DNA of 35,914 bases from Burkholderiales bacterium (GCA_016196925.1 JACPWS010000089.1:1-35914), one strand, 5' to 3'. Positions 1-8,958 are shown, counted from the first letter of the stretch. The notes: generated by a model not told the origin, from the letters alone. A program made the numbers and translations.

Positions 1-34
1 AAAGAAAAAAGGGACTAGATTTGCATCTAGTCCC
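1..34 (-). terminator. Rho-independent terminator of tRNA-Arg
   Basis: A perfect 10-bp stem (GGGACTAGAT / ATCTAGTCCC, positions 11-34) with a 4-nt loop is followed on the minus strand by TTTTTTCTTT. It lies directly downstream of the tRNA-Arg gene. Confidence 0.85.
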
Positions 35-41
35 TTGAATC

Positions 42-118
42 TGGTGCGGCTGGCAGGAATCGAACCCACGACCCCTTGGTTCGTAGCCAAGTACTCTATC
101 CAGCTGAGCTACAGCCGC
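42..118 (-). tRNA. tRNA-Arg (anticodon ACG)
   Basis: Read on the minus strand, the 77-nt gene starts GCGGCTGTAGCTCAGC and ends with an encoded CCA (42-44). The 7-bp acceptor stem pairs GCGGCTG with CAGCCGC. The T arm carries GGTTCGAATCC. The anticodon stem TTGG/CCAA frames the loop CTACGAA, giving anticodon ACG at 82-84, which reads CGN arginine codons after A34 deamination to inosine. Its own promoter and terminator flank it, so it appears to be a single-gene transcript. Confidence 0.97.
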
Positions 119-128
119 GAAAAACAAA

Positions 129-157
129 ATTATAGCATAGCGATTTTGATTTTATAA
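129..157 (-). promoter_or_regulatory. Promoter of tRNA-Arg
   Basis: A perfect TATAAT -10 box lies on the minus strand at 129-134, about 10 nt upstream of the mature tRNA 5' end. A weak -35 (TTATAA, 152-157) sits 17 bp further upstream. The -10 is convincing and the -35 is not. Confidence 0.6.
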
Positions 158-175
158 GCCCCCTGGTTCGCTTTT

Positions 176-2053
176 TTAGATTTCGACTTGCGAGCCGACT
201 TCGATCACGCGGTTGCTAGGGATATGGTAATAGTCCGCCGCATCGCGCGCATTGCGCGACATCGTGACGAACAGCCACTCGCGCCACATCGCCATGCCGC
301 TGCCGGGGCGCGACACGATGGTCTGGCGCGCGATGAAATACGAGGTTTCCATAGGTTCGAATTTCAAGCCATGCGACTCGCATAATTCCAGCGCATGCGG
401 AATATCGGGTTCGTTCTTGAAACCGTAATTCACATCGACCTGATAGCAATTGTGGCCGAGGTCGGTGATGCGTATGCGGTCGGAAACCGGGACCCACGGT
501 ATTTCTTTGTTATGCAGGGTCAGGAACACCACGCGCTCATGCAAGACCTTGTTGTGCACCAGGTTATGCAACAAGGCGTGCGGCACGCCGTCAGCCTCGC
601 CGCGCAGGAAGATGGCGGTGCCGCCGATGCGGAGCGGCGGCGAGATGAACAGCGAAGAAAGGAAATCATCCAAAGGGATCGCATGTTTTTTCAGGTTATC
701 GACCACCAGTTCGCGGCCGCGCTTCCAGGTCACCATGACCGTAAACATCACGATGCCGAGGACAAACGGGAACCAGCCGCCATGGAAAAACTTCAAGGTA
801 TTGGCGGAGAACAGCGAGAAATCGATGAACAGGAAAAAACCGGTCGCGATGAAGCACAGCAAAGGATTGTATTTCCAGCCGTAGCGGATCACGAAGAAAG
901 TCAGCAGCGAAGTCACCAGCATGGTGCCGGTAACCGCGATACCGTAAGCCGACGCCAGATTGGTCGAGGAGCCGAAGCCGACCACCGCCGCGACCACCAC
1001 CAGCAATTGCATCCAGTTCACCGCTGGGATATAGATCTGGCCGATTTCCTTGGACGAAGTATGGACGATCTGCATGCGCGGCAAAATGCCGAGCGAGATC
1101 GCCTGCTTGGTCATCGAGAAGGTTCCCGATATCGTCGCTTGCGACGCGATCACGGTAGCGACGGTGGACAGTATCACCAAAGGATAGACGCTCCACGCCC
1201 CCAGTTGGTGATAGAAAGGATTTTCGACGGCAGCGGGATCGGCGATCAGCAAGGCGCCCTGCCCCAGATAATTCAAGCCCAGGGAAGGAAACACGATCAT
1301 GAACCAGGCCAGGCGTATAGGCTTGCGGCCGAAATGCCCCATATCGGCGTACAAGGCTTCGGCGCCGGTAAACGCCAGCACCACGGCGCCCAGCGCCAGG
1401 AAGGCGACCCAGCGATACTCATTCAGGAAGCGGATCGCATGCACGGGGTTGACGGCCGCTAAAATCTGCGGCGCCCTGGCCATGTTATGCACCCCCATCG
1501 CCGCCAGCACGAAGAACCAGATCAGCATGATGGGCCCGAACCAGTTGCCTATGCCTGCGCTACCCTTGTATTGCACCGCATATAAACCGACCAGCACCAT
1601 CAGCGTCAGCGGAACCACATAAGGGTTGAATGCCGGCGTCGCCACCTCCAGGCCCTCGATGGCCGACAGCACCGAGATCGCCGGTGTAATCACGCCATCG
1701 CCGTAAAACAGGGCGGCGCCGAACAAACCGAGTACAAATAAGGTGAAATGCCAGCGCGAAGACTTGCCTACCGATTCCAGCGCCATCGCGGTCAAAGCCA
1801 TGATCCCGCCTTCGCCGCGGTTATCGGCGCGCAGGATCAGGGTGACGTATTTGACGGCGACGATAATCGTGAGGCCCCAGAAAATCAGGGAAACGACGCC
1901 GAAGATGTTTGCCTCTGCGAGGGGCAGACCGTGCTCTTTGGAGAACACCTCTTTCATGGTGTAAAGAGGGCTGGTGCCGATGTCGCCGTAGACGATGCCG
2001 ATCGCAGCCAGGGTTAATGCGGTCAGGCTGCTTTTAGTGTGTTGGTTAGCCAA
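176..2053 (-). CDS. kup: Kup/TrkD-type low-affinity potassium transporter
   Basis: This encodes an inner-membrane K+ uptake protein of the KUP/HAK family, thought to be a K+/H+ symporter. The 625-residue length is typical for bacterial Kup. The N-terminus carries the family signature GIVYGDIGTSPLYT in the first membrane segment. About twelve hydrophobic segments follow to residue ~430, with GDGVITPAISVLSA and GAEALYADMGHFG as further hallmarks. A hydrophilic cytosolic domain of ~190 residues ends the protein. The start is TTG at 2053, preceded by AAGG seven bases upstream; no ATG start fits the conserved N-terminus. The gene is monocistronic, with its own promoter upstream, and runs toward tRNA-Arg. 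Confidence 0.97.
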   Translation of the reverse strand: MANQHTKSSLTALTLAAIGIVYGDIGTSPLYTMKEVFSKEHGLPLAEANIFGVVSLIFWGLTIIVAVKYVTLILRADNRGEGGIMALTAMALESVGKSSRWHFTLFVLGLFGAALFYGDGVITPAISVLSAIEGLEVATPAFNPYVVPLTLMVLVGLYAVQYKGSAGIGNWFGPIMLIWFFVLAAMGVHNMARAPQILAAVNPVHAIRFLNEYRWVAFLALGAVVLAFTGAEALYADMGHFGRKPIRLAWFMIVFPSLGLNYLGQGALLIADPAAVENPFYHQLGAWSVYPLVILSTVATVIASQATISGTFSMTKQAISLGILPRMQIVHTSSKEIGQIYIPAVNWMQLLVVVAAVVGFGSSTNLASAYGIAVTGTMLVTSLLTFFVIRYGWKYNPLLCFIATGFFLFIDFSLFSANTLKFFHGGWFPFVLGIVMFTVMVTWKRGRELVVDNLKKHAIPLDDFLSSLFISPPLRIGGTAIFLRGEADGVPHALLHNLVHNKVLHERVVFLTLHNKEIPWVPVSDRIRITDLGHNCYQVDVNYGFKNEPDIPHALELCESHGLKFEPMETSYFIARQTIVSRPGSGMAMWREWLFVTMSRNARDAADYYHIPSNRVIEVGSQVEI

Positions 2054-2082
2054 TTGTTTACCTTGTAGTTATGGTGCACTGC

Positions 2083-2111
2083 ACAATATGCCATCCCGGA
2101 GTGAATTTCAA
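2083..2111 (-). promoter_or_regulatory. Predicted sigma-70 promoter of kup
   Basis: On the minus strand a -35 TTGAAA (2106-2111) and a -10 TATTGT (2083-2088) are separated by exactly 17 bp. An 11-bp palindrome GTGCAGTGCAC (2074-2084) overlaps the -10 and the expected start site and could be an operator. The assignment comes from sequence match and position only. Confidence 0.55.
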
Positions 2112-2229
2112 GAAAAAGAAACAGAAATACTCGGGGATAAGCGAATGTGCAACATCCGTCGTGTCGCGACTGCGCGCAGTTTACGCCGCCTGCTCGGATT
2201 TGGACAAGTTATGCCCAGCTAATGCAGAT

Positions 2230-2263
2230 AAAAAAACCACAGCGGCTGGCTGGCCCGCCGTGG
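2230..2263 (-). terminator. Intrinsic terminator, probably 3' end of the c-di-GMP signalling transcript
   Basis: On the minus strand a 9-bp stem (CCACGGCGG / CCGCTGTGG, one G-T pair, 9-nt loop) is followed by seven T. The closest upstream gene on this strand ends at 2449, so it would leave a ~185-nt 3' untranslated tail or mark the end of a small RNA. Confidence 0.6.
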
Positions 2264-2405
2264 CCGGTAGGACAAACCGCTGCCCAGGCCGGACTTGGGA
2301 GGCGCAGATTAAATTACCAACCGCATTCCCGCGTATCAATTGCCAACCAATCCTATTGAGTCGGCAAGAAATTAGTTTCATTTTCCTTGTCGCTGTTCTC
2401 ACCCT

Positions 2406-2449
2406 CTCCCGCGAGCGGGAGTCGGCTCCATCTATTTATTTGCCGACTC
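2406..2449. repeat. Paired hairpins after the GGDEF-EAL gene
   Basis: Two hairpins abut. CTCCCGC-GA-GCGGGAG (2406-2421) resembles a common REP-like palindrome. GAGTCGGC-N15-GCCGACTC (2419-2449) overlaps the stop codon of the upstream minus-strand gene. GAGTCGGC occurs a third time at ~2358. The rest of 2112-2405 holds no gene that I can support. Confidence 0.5.
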
Positions 2450-4908
2450 TATAGTCTCGCCGGCCGCGCGCCCTCCAAGAGCAAGCGCTCGTGCAGATCG
2501 AAAGCCTCGTTGAGGATATCCTTAAGCTCCCTGCCATCCCATGGTTTTACCAGGAACTTGTGGGCCGCGCCGCGATTGACGGCGGATCGCACCGACTCGA
2601 AGCTCTGTTCGCCGCTCAGTATCAGGCGCACGATGTGCGGATACATCAGCCTGACCTTGTTCAAGAGTTCCATCCCATTCGATTGCGGCATGCGCAGATC
2701 GCTCAGAATGACGCCGACCGGGTGACGCGCCAGCAACTCCAGCGCTTCGTCGACACGTTCCGCGCACAACAGGCGATCGGTTTGCGGCCGCAGTTCGCGC
2801 TGCAGCGCCGACACCACCTGCGCTTCGTCATCCACCACCAACAGCACGCGCTCCTGGCCTGCGCCGGCAATCTGGGCGGGCAGCGGCAGCGCGCCCGAAT
2901 GCAACAGCTTGCTACAGGCATCGGCGGGCAGCGCGCGGCTGAAGTAATAACCCTGGACCTGGTCGCAGTGCCGGTTGGCGAGACAAACAACCTGGCCTTC
3001 GGTTTCGGCCATTTCGGCGACCACCTTCAATCCCAGTCGATGCGACATGGCAATGATGGCGTCCACGATGGCAAGGCTCTTGGGGTCGGTGGTGATGCCG
3101 CGCACGAAAGAGCCGTCCAGCTTGAGCCTGTCCATAGGGAATTGCTTCATGTAATTCATGTTGGAATACCCGGTGCCGAAGTCGTCTATCGATAGCGAGA
3201 CTCCGAGCTCCTTGAGCCTGTGCATCAACAGGACGGTCTTGTCCGGATTTTCCATCGCGGCGCTTTCCGTCAGCTCTATCTCCAGCCGCTCCGGCGCCAG
3301 TCCGCTGTCCGACAGGCATTGCGCAACCAGAAAGGGAAAGCCAGAGCAATCGAGCTGCTTCGCGGAGACATTGACGGCGACCCGAACCGGGGTCGCGACC
3401 GCATCCTGCCAGAGCTTTCCTTGCGCGCACGCCTGCCGCAATACCCATTCCCCGAGCGCGGCGATCAAGCCCATCTCTTCCGCAACCGGGATGAAACGCG
3501 CGGGCCCGATCTCCCCCAATTCGGGATGGCGCCAGCGCAGCAGCGCTTCGACGCCATCGATGCGGCCGCTGCGAAGATCGACCTGGGGTTGATAGTGCAG
3601 CGCGAGCTGTCCGCGTTCCAGCGCGCGCCGCAGTTCGGTTTCGATCAGCACGCGTTGTTCGATACGCTCGCTCAGTTCGACGTTGTAGAGTTGAACCTTG
3701 CCGCCGCCGGCCTCTTTGGCGCGGTACATGGCGGCATCGGCAAAACGCAACAGCGCATCGGCATCGTCGCCATCTTCCGGGTAAGTGCTGCAACCGACGC
3801 TACAGCCTACCGTCACCTGACGGCCTGCCAGCGTCATCGGCTGCGCGACGGCCGCCAACAGGCGCGCCACGATCCGCATCGACTCTTCCGCGCTGCCGCC
3901 GTCCGGCAACAGCAACACGAATTCGTCGCCGCCGATACGCGCCACGGTATCGGTGTCGCGCAGGCAGGCGCACATGCGGCGCGCCGCCAGCTTCAGCAAC
4001 TCGTCGCCGATGTGATGTCCGAGGCTATCGTTGATCCACTTGAAGCGGTCGAGATCGATGAAAGCGGTCACGATCCGCCCGCCGCGGCATTTCGCGCAAG
4101 CGACAGCCTGCCGCAGCAGGTCCATGAACAGCACGCGGTTAGGAAGGCCGGTCAGGCTGTCGTGGCTGGCCTGGTGCCGGACGTTGCCGAGCGCCTCTTG
4201 CAACTGCAGCGTGCGCTCCTCGACCCGGCGCTCCAGTTCGTCCAGCCGAGTTTGCCGGGCACGCTGCAGGCGCCACTTTTCCGAGAGCGCGCAGGCCAGT
4301 TGCAGCACTTCTATCTTTTCGAAAGGTTTGTTCAGGATCAGAAAACGGTCCGGGCAAGCCAGCCGCGCCATGGTTTCATCGAGCGTATAGTCGGTATACG
4401 CGGTGCAGATGACGACCTCGATATCGGGATCGACGCGCCACAAATTCTCTATCGTTTCCAGACCATCCCATCCGCCCGGCATGCGCATGTCCACGAACGC
4501 CACCGCATACGGCCGCCCGTCGCGGCGCGCTTGTTGCGCCATGCCGCAAGCCTGCCGCCCGTCCTGCACCAGATCCAGCGGGAAAACGATATGCGCGATA
4601 TGCGCGATATGCGCGATCTCCGGGCCGGCGTCTTCCCTGAAAATGCTGGCCTCCAGCGCGCTGAGCGCTTGCGTGGAAACGGCATCGTCACCGGTCAGTA
4701 TCTTGCGATAGATGTCCAGTATGTCGGGATTGTCGTCCACCACCAGGATGGCCGGCAGCGTCCCGCCTTGCCGGTGGCCGCCAGCGCCGGCCGCTTCGGT
4801 CAAGCTGATCGCTTGCGCGCCGGACGGGAACCTGAGTACGGCGGCGGAAGACGACGCGCCACCCCTGCCTGCCATGCGCGCTGCGGTGTAACGGGGGGGA
4901 GTTTTCAT
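2449..4908 (-). CDS. REC-GGDEF-EAL-REC response regulator (c-di-GMP metabolism)
   Basis: This is an 819-residue cytosolic signalling protein. An N-terminal receiver (~53-190) has VVDDN and the phospho-acceptor Asp in FVDMRMPG; it has a longer than usual middle. A GGDEF diguanylate cyclase domain follows (~240-400) with an intact GGDEF motif. An EAL phosphodiesterase domain (~410-655) has intact EALLRW and DDFGTGYSN. A second receiver (~690-805) has VVDDE and LSDLRMP. Both catalytic domains look competent, so net activity cannot be predicted. ATG at 4908 has AGGAT upstream. It lies 21 bp downstream of the hybrid kinase gene, so the two are probably co-transcribed and the kinase may phosphorylate one or both receivers. 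A 9-bp tandem repeat (4588-4614) encodes three Ala-His-Ile units in the first receiver's insert. Confidence 0.93.
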   Translation of the reverse strand: MKTPPRYTAARMAGRGGASSSAAVLRFPSGAQAISLTEAAGAGGHRQGGTLPAILVVDDNPDILDIYRKILTGDDAVSTQALSALEASIFREDAGPEIAHIAHIAHIVFPLDLVQDGRQACGMAQQARRDGRPYAVAFVDMRMPGGWDGLETIENLWRVDPDIEVVICTAYTDYTLDETMARLACPDRFLILNKPFEKIEVLQLACALSEKWRLQRARQTRLDELERRVEERTLQLQEALGNVRHQASHDSLTGLPNRVLFMDLLRQAVACAKCRGGRIVTAFIDLDRFKWINDSLGHHIGDELLKLAARRMCACLRDTDTVARIGGDEFVLLLPDGGSAEESMRIVARLLAAVAQPMTLAGRQVTVGCSVGCSTYPEDGDDADALLRFADAAMYRAKEAGGGKVQLYNVELSERIEQRVLIETELRRALERGQLALHYQPQVDLRSGRIDGVEALLRWRHPELGEIGPARFIPVAEEMGLIAALGEWVLRQACAQGKLWQDAVATPVRVAVNVSAKQLDCSGFPFLVAQCLSDSGLAPERLEIELTESAAMENPDKTVLLMHRLKELGVSLSIDDFGTGYSNMNYMKQFPMDRLKLDGSFVRGITTDPKSLAIVDAIIAMSHRLGLKVVAEMAETEGQVVCLANRHCDQVQGYYFSRALPADACSKLLHSGALPLPAQIAGAGQERVLLVVDDEAQVVSALQRELRPQTDRLLCAERVDEALELLARHPVGVILSDLRMPQSNGMELLNKVRLMYPHIVRLILSGEQSFESVRSAVNRGAAHKFLVKPWDGRELKDILNEAFDLHERLLLEGARPARL

Positions 4909-4929
4909 GGCGATATCCTGGAACGTTGT

Positions 4930-7900
4930 TCAAGCGATCTGTGTTTGCGCGGCACCCTGCGCGCGGCCGCAATCCTGAACCTGCGGCAGCGGCAAATCGA
5001 GGATGAAGCTGGCGCCGCAGCCAACTCCCTCGCTGCGGCAGCTTAGCGTGCCGCCCAGTTCCCGCGCCCAGTTGGCGCTCGAGTGCAAGCCGTAGCCGTG
5101 GCCTTCTGCATGCGTGGTGTAGCCCTGATTGAACACGACCGCCAATTGATGAGCGGCGATGCCCGCGCCGTTGTCGTGCACCTCGAGCCGCACGCGGTCT
5201 CCGGCGCAAGCGGTGCGCACCCATATCCGCTTATCCGGATCGGCGCTGGCGCGCAGCGCGTGGGCAGCGTTGGCGAGCAGGTTCATCAGTATCTGCAGCA
5301 ACTTGTGGCGATCGGCCGCAACCGCGCCGCGGTAGGCGAAATCGCGTTCCACTGCGACGGCGTGCAAGTCGAAGGCGGCCACCCCGAGCTTGAGCGCCGA
5401 TTCCGCCACCTCGTCGACTGCCAGCAGTTCTTGCCGCTCCGCTCCCGGCTGGCCCAGCCGCTGCTCGCTGGCGATCACCCCGCGCGCGTGCTCGACGCAC
5501 TCCCTGAGCACCCCGACTTCCTGTAGTTGCGCGCTGTGCTCGGCCTCCAGATGTTTGGCCAGCTGCGACAGATAGGCCGGCATAGCCGCAAGCCGTTCCG
5601 GCAGATCGTGCGCATGCTCTTGCAGCAGTTTGGCCGCCATATGCAGCATAGTCACTTTGGACTGGCGCAGCCGGTCTTGAATGATGGCCGACGACACCGT
5701 GACGCCGCTCAAGACATTGCCCAGATTATGCAGGATGCCGGAGCGGATCATGGCCATGCCGGCCACGCGCGACTGTTGCCGCAGTTGCGCCTGCACCCGG
5801 CCCATGCGCAGCGCCGCGCGCACCCGCGCCTGGATCTCCAAAGGTGAAAACGGTTTGGCGACATAGTCGTCGGCGCCGCTCTCCAGGCCGGAGGCGCTCG
5901 CCTCGCAGCCGCCGCGGGCGGTCACCAGGATCACCGGCACATGGCTGAGGCTGGCGCTGGCCTTGATTCTGGCGCTCAGGGCCAGGCCGTCGAGCGCCGG
6001 CATCATGACGTCCGACAGCACCAGGTCGAGCGGAGAGCGCTGCAGCATTTCCCACGCCTCCATCCCGTCGGCGGCGGCCAGCACTTCGCATTCGCCGCAC
6101 AGCAATTCGACCAGGTAATCGCGCATGTCGCGGTTGTCGTCCGCCACCAGCACCCGCGGCCGCGCCACGCCGGGCGCAGCGGGTCCCGTTCCGGCACCAG
6201 ACGTGATCGGCGTTCCCGGTGCGCTTTCTTCCAGGCGGATGCGGCGCAACGATGCGGCGGCCTCTGGCTGCGCCAGTCCCCGGCAGCGCTGCGCCGCACT
6301 CGCGAGCGCCGGATCGCTTAGCCGCGCGGTCCCGCGCGGCAAGCTCACGGTAAAGCGCGCGCCGTGGCCGGGTTCGCTTTGCACGCCGACCTGACCTCCC
6401 ATCAGCTCGGCCAACTCTTTGACCAACGCCAGGCCGATGCCGGTGCCGCCGTACTGGCGAGTGATCGAGGCGTCGACTTGCTGAAAACGCCGGAACAACA
6501 GCGCCAGTTTGTCCGGCGCGATGCCGATGCCCGAGTCCGCCACCGCCAGCTCAAAGCGATCCTGAGCGAGCGCCGTCAGCTCGACCCGTATCCAGCCGCC
6601 GGCGGGCGTGAACTTCAATGCATTGCTGACCAGGTTCAACAATATCTTTTCGAAATACTGCCTATCGAGGCAAACCGTGCCGAGCGCGGGGTCGGTCTGC
6701 CAGGTGAGTGTGCAGCCTTTGCCGTGCGCGACCAGCGCAGCGTCGCCGGCCAGGGTAGCCACGCTTGCGGCTGCATCGACCGCCTCGCTATGCACCTCGG
6801 ACTTGCCAGCCTCCGCCTTGGAAAAATCGAGAATATCGTTGACGCGATTGAGCAGCAGCAACGCGTTGCGCTGGGCCCGCTCAAGCTGGACGCGCGCGTC
6901 CGCGACCGCGACCGCCGGCTGCGACGCCGACAGCAATTGTTCGAGCGGGGCCAGGATCAGCGTAAGCGGCGTACGCAGTTCGTGACTGACGCTGGTGAGG
7001 AACGCGCTCTTGGCCTGGTTCGCCGCCTCCGCCGCATTCTTGGCCAGCTTCAGATCGGCCTCCAGCTTGCTGCGCTCGGCGATTTCGGACTTGAGCCCGG
7101 CATTGGCGCCGGCCAGTTCGCGGGCGCGGCGGCGATTCAAGGACCAGGACCACAGCACCGCAGCGAACAAGGCGCTGACCAATAAGCCGCTCAGTAAAAT
7201 CTGGCGCGGCTTTTGCACATCGATACCGGCGTCGAAGGCCGGCAGCGAGCTGTAACGCAAGGTCCATCTGCGGCCGCCGAATTCCAGCGTCTGGCTGGCG
7301 CTGAACGCCGACGGCGCCTGCCCCATCGCGGAAACTCCCTCCAGGCTGTCGTACATCAGATTCGCGGCCGGACTAGCTGCGCCGTCGAATATTTCCAGAT
7401 GCGTGTTGGGGCGCCGCTCGGGGCCGAGTATGCCCTGCATCAGATCGTTCATGCGAAACACCGAGCAGAGATGGCCGCTCAGCGCGGCCCGGCGCAACTC
7501 GAGCGCCGGCGGCACAGCGCCGTTGCGAAAAACCGGCATGCACATCAGAAAACCGTTTTGCACCGCTTTGCTGGTTTCCTGCTGCAGCCTGATCTTTCCG
7601 GTCAGGGTAGGCAAGCCGGTGTCGCGGGCGCGCACCAGGGCTGCGCGTCTTACCGACTCCGTCATCAAATCGAAACCGAACGCGCGCTGATTGCGCCAAT
7701 CGAAAGGCTCTATGTAAATGACGGAGACATATTCCTCGCGTTGCCCGTCCGGACGGACCGCGTATTGGGGGAAACCCTCGACGCGTATCTTTTGCAGATG
7801 CGCCTGCAGCTGCTCGGGAAGAATCCGCTGCGAGTAGGCGATCGCCTGTATGCCGGGATAATTTTTTTCGAGATTGAGCTGCTGCACATAGATGCGCCAT

Positions 7901-8232
7901 GCTTCGCGCGTCACCTCGTTGCTGGCCGCGAACAAGCCTATTCCGCCGCGCAATACCTGTTCGTAGGCCAGCATGCGTTGCTGAATCGCAAAGTTGGCTT
8001 CCGCCACCCTGAACTCGAAGCGCTCGCGGGCGACTTGCACGATTTCCTCCGAGGCCTTCGACCACATCGATACGCTGACCGCGAGCAATACGAGAAAGGC
8101 GAGCGCGGCGCCGGCCAGGGCATGGCCCTGCATGCGTCGCGGCAAAAGAGCGAGCGGGCCTTGCGCTGGCGCCCCTTCGCTTGCGCCCGAACGGGAGCAC
8201 CCGGCGTGGAAGGTCGAAGCAAGGCGGCGCAT
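4930..8232 (-). CDS. CHASE-domain hybrid histidine kinase with a second ATPase module
   Basis: This is a 1100-residue inner-membrane sensor. A membrane segment (~38-57) is followed by a periplasmic CHASE domain (~65-310), a second segment (~340-357) and a short coiled coil. HisKA carries the phospho-accepting His in SVSHELRTPL, and HATPase_c has the N, G1 and G2 boxes (NALKF, DSGIG, GGTGIGLAL). A receiver follows with VADDN, LSDVMMP and the Lys of VAKPF. The ~290-residue C-terminus holds another His motif (ILHNLGNVL) and another HATPase_c (NLLANAAHAL, DNGAGI, GYGLH). The ATG at 8232 has GGGGGG seven bases upstream and is preferred over an in-frame TTG at 8268. It is probably co-transcribed with the following REC-GGDEF-EAL-REC gene. 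The ligand is unknown. Confidence 0.93.
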   Translation of the reverse strand: MRRLASTFHAGCSRSGASEGAPAQGPLALLPRRMQGHALAGAALAFLVLLAVSVSMWSKASEEIVQVARERFEFRVAEANFAIQQRMLAYEQVLRGGIGLFAASNEVTREAWRIYVQQLNLEKNYPGIQAIAYSQRILPEQLQAHLQKIRVEGFPQYAVRPDGQREEYVSVIYIEPFDWRNQRAFGFDLMTESVRRAALVRARDTGLPTLTGKIRLQQETSKAVQNGFLMCMPVFRNGAVPPALELRRAALSGHLCSVFRMNDLMQGILGPERRPNTHLEIFDGAASPAANLMYDSLEGVSAMGQAPSAFSASQTLEFGGRRWTLRYSSLPAFDAGIDVQKPRQILLSGLLVSALFAAVLWSWSLNRRRARELAGANAGLKSEIAERSKLEADLKLAKNAAEAANQAKSAFLTSVSHELRTPLTLILAPLEQLLSASQPAVAVADARVQLERAQRNALLLLNRVNDILDFSKAEAGKSEVHSEAVDAAASVATLAGDAALVAHGKGCTLTWQTDPALGTVCLDRQYFEKILLNLVSNALKFTPAGGWIRVELTALAQDRFELAVADSGIGIAPDKLALLFRRFQQVDASITRQYGGTGIGLALVKELAELMGGQVGVQSEPGHGARFTVSLPRGTARLSDPALASAAQRCRGLAQPEAAASLRRIRLEESAPGTPITSGAGTGPAAPGVARPRVLVADDNRDMRDYLVELLCGECEVLAAADGMEAWEMLQRSPLDLVLSDVMMPALDGLALSARIKASASLSHVPVILVTARGGCEASASGLESGADDYVAKPFSPLEIQARVRAALRMGRVQAQLRQQSRVAGMAMIRSGILHNLGNVLSGVTVSSAIIQDRLRQSKVTMLHMAAKLLQEHAHDLPERLAAMPAYLSQLAKHLEAEHSAQLQEVGVLRECVEHARGVIASEQRLGQPGAERQELLAVDEVAESALKLGVAAFDLHAVAVERDFAYRGAVAADRHKLLQILMNLLANAAHALRASADPDKRIWVRTACAGDRVRLEVHDNGAGIAAHQLAVVFNQGYTTHAEGHGYGLHSSANWARELGGTLSCRSEGVGCGASFILDLPLPQVQDCGRAQGAAQTQIA

Positions 8233-8297
8233 GGCGATCCCCCCAAACTTGAAGAAACATATTGCCAATCTAGACTATCGTGACTAACATGTCAAAT

Positions 8298-8325
8298 ATG
8301 ACGCAAATGACAATGCGTCTATAAT
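8298..8325 (+). promoter_or_regulatory. Promoter with embedded operator-like inverted repeat for the HTH-receiver gene
   Basis: A consensus -10 TATAAT lies at 8320-8325, with ATGACG (8298-8303) as -35 at 16 bp. Within this promoter a perfect inverted repeat GACGCA-N8-TGCGTC occupies 8300-8319, filling the spacer. A bound protein would block RNA polymerase. The HTH-receiver itself and the divergent kinase operon are the obvious candidates for control. Function is inferred. Confidence 0.6.
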
Positions 8326-8394
8326 GACTGCATCCGGATCGGCTCACCGTAGATACCTGAAACCGATGCCGCTAAAAAACATGGGAGATTTGCA

Positions 8395-8958
8395 ATGTCC
8401 GAAGTATTGACAACAGGTGAAGCCGCCCGCCTGTGCGGCGTCAACTTTCGCACGGTGCTGCGCTGGATAGAGCGCGGTTTGCTGCAAGCCTATAAACTGC
8501 CCGGCAGAGGCGACCATCGCGTGCCTGTCGAGGAATTGCGCCGCTTCATGCGCGAGAACGGCATCCCCGACCGTTCGCAGGCGCCGCCGCTGGCCAGACG
8601 CATCCTGATCGCCGACGACGAAAAGTCTATGGCGCGCGCGATACAACGCGTTCTGAAAAGTGCGGGATTTGAAACGATCATCGCCTCCAATGGTTTCGAG
8701 GCCGGCGCGCTGCTGTACACGTTCAAGCCGGGCTTAATCACCCTGGATTTGCGCATGCCCGGCATCGACGGCATCGATGTTTTACGTTTTTTGCAAAACG
8801 CCTATTTGCCGGGGCCGCTGAAGACGCTGGTAGTGTCGGCGGATAGCGAGGCGCGCTTGCAGGAAGCGCAGGATCTGGGCGCGGCCGCGATCATACGCAA
8901 GCCGCTGGACAATGCAGAGTTGCTGGCCGCCGTCGAGCGCCTGTATGCGGAACCCTAG
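8395..8958 (+). CDS. Excisionase/MerR-type HTH fused to a receiver domain
   Basis: This is a 187-residue response regulator with reversed order: the DNA-binding domain comes first. Residues ~4-54 form an excisionase-type (HTH_17/MerR-like) helix-turn-helix, with TTGEAARLCGVNFRTVLRWI and the wing residues GRGDHRV. Residues ~68-185 are a receiver with Asp74/Asp75, phospho-acceptor Asp118 (LDLRMPG) and Lys169 (RKP). There is no further output domain. ATG at 8395 is preceded by GGGAG. It is divergent from the hybrid kinase, so it is a likely phosphorylation partner that controls the locus through the palindrome in its own promoter. The partnership is inference from position. Confidence 0.9.
   Translation: MSEVLTTGEAARLCGVNFRTVLRWIERGLLQAYKLPGRGDHRVPVEELRRFMRENGIPDRSQAPPLARRILIADDEKSMARAIQRVLKSAGFETIIASNGFEAGALLYTFKPGLITLDLRMPGIDGIDVLRFLQNAYLPGPLKTLVVSADSEARLQEAQDLGAAAIIRKPLDNAELLAAVERLYAEP

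Noticed and set aside
395..1462. A 355-codon open frame antisense to kup
   Set aside because: Composition is Arg/Gln/His-rich with no motif, as expected for an antisense shadow of a membrane protein gene.
3220..5046. A 608-codon open frame on the plus strand
   Set aside because: It lies antisense to the GGDEF-EAL gene and has no domain signature. High GC leaves the antisense frame open.
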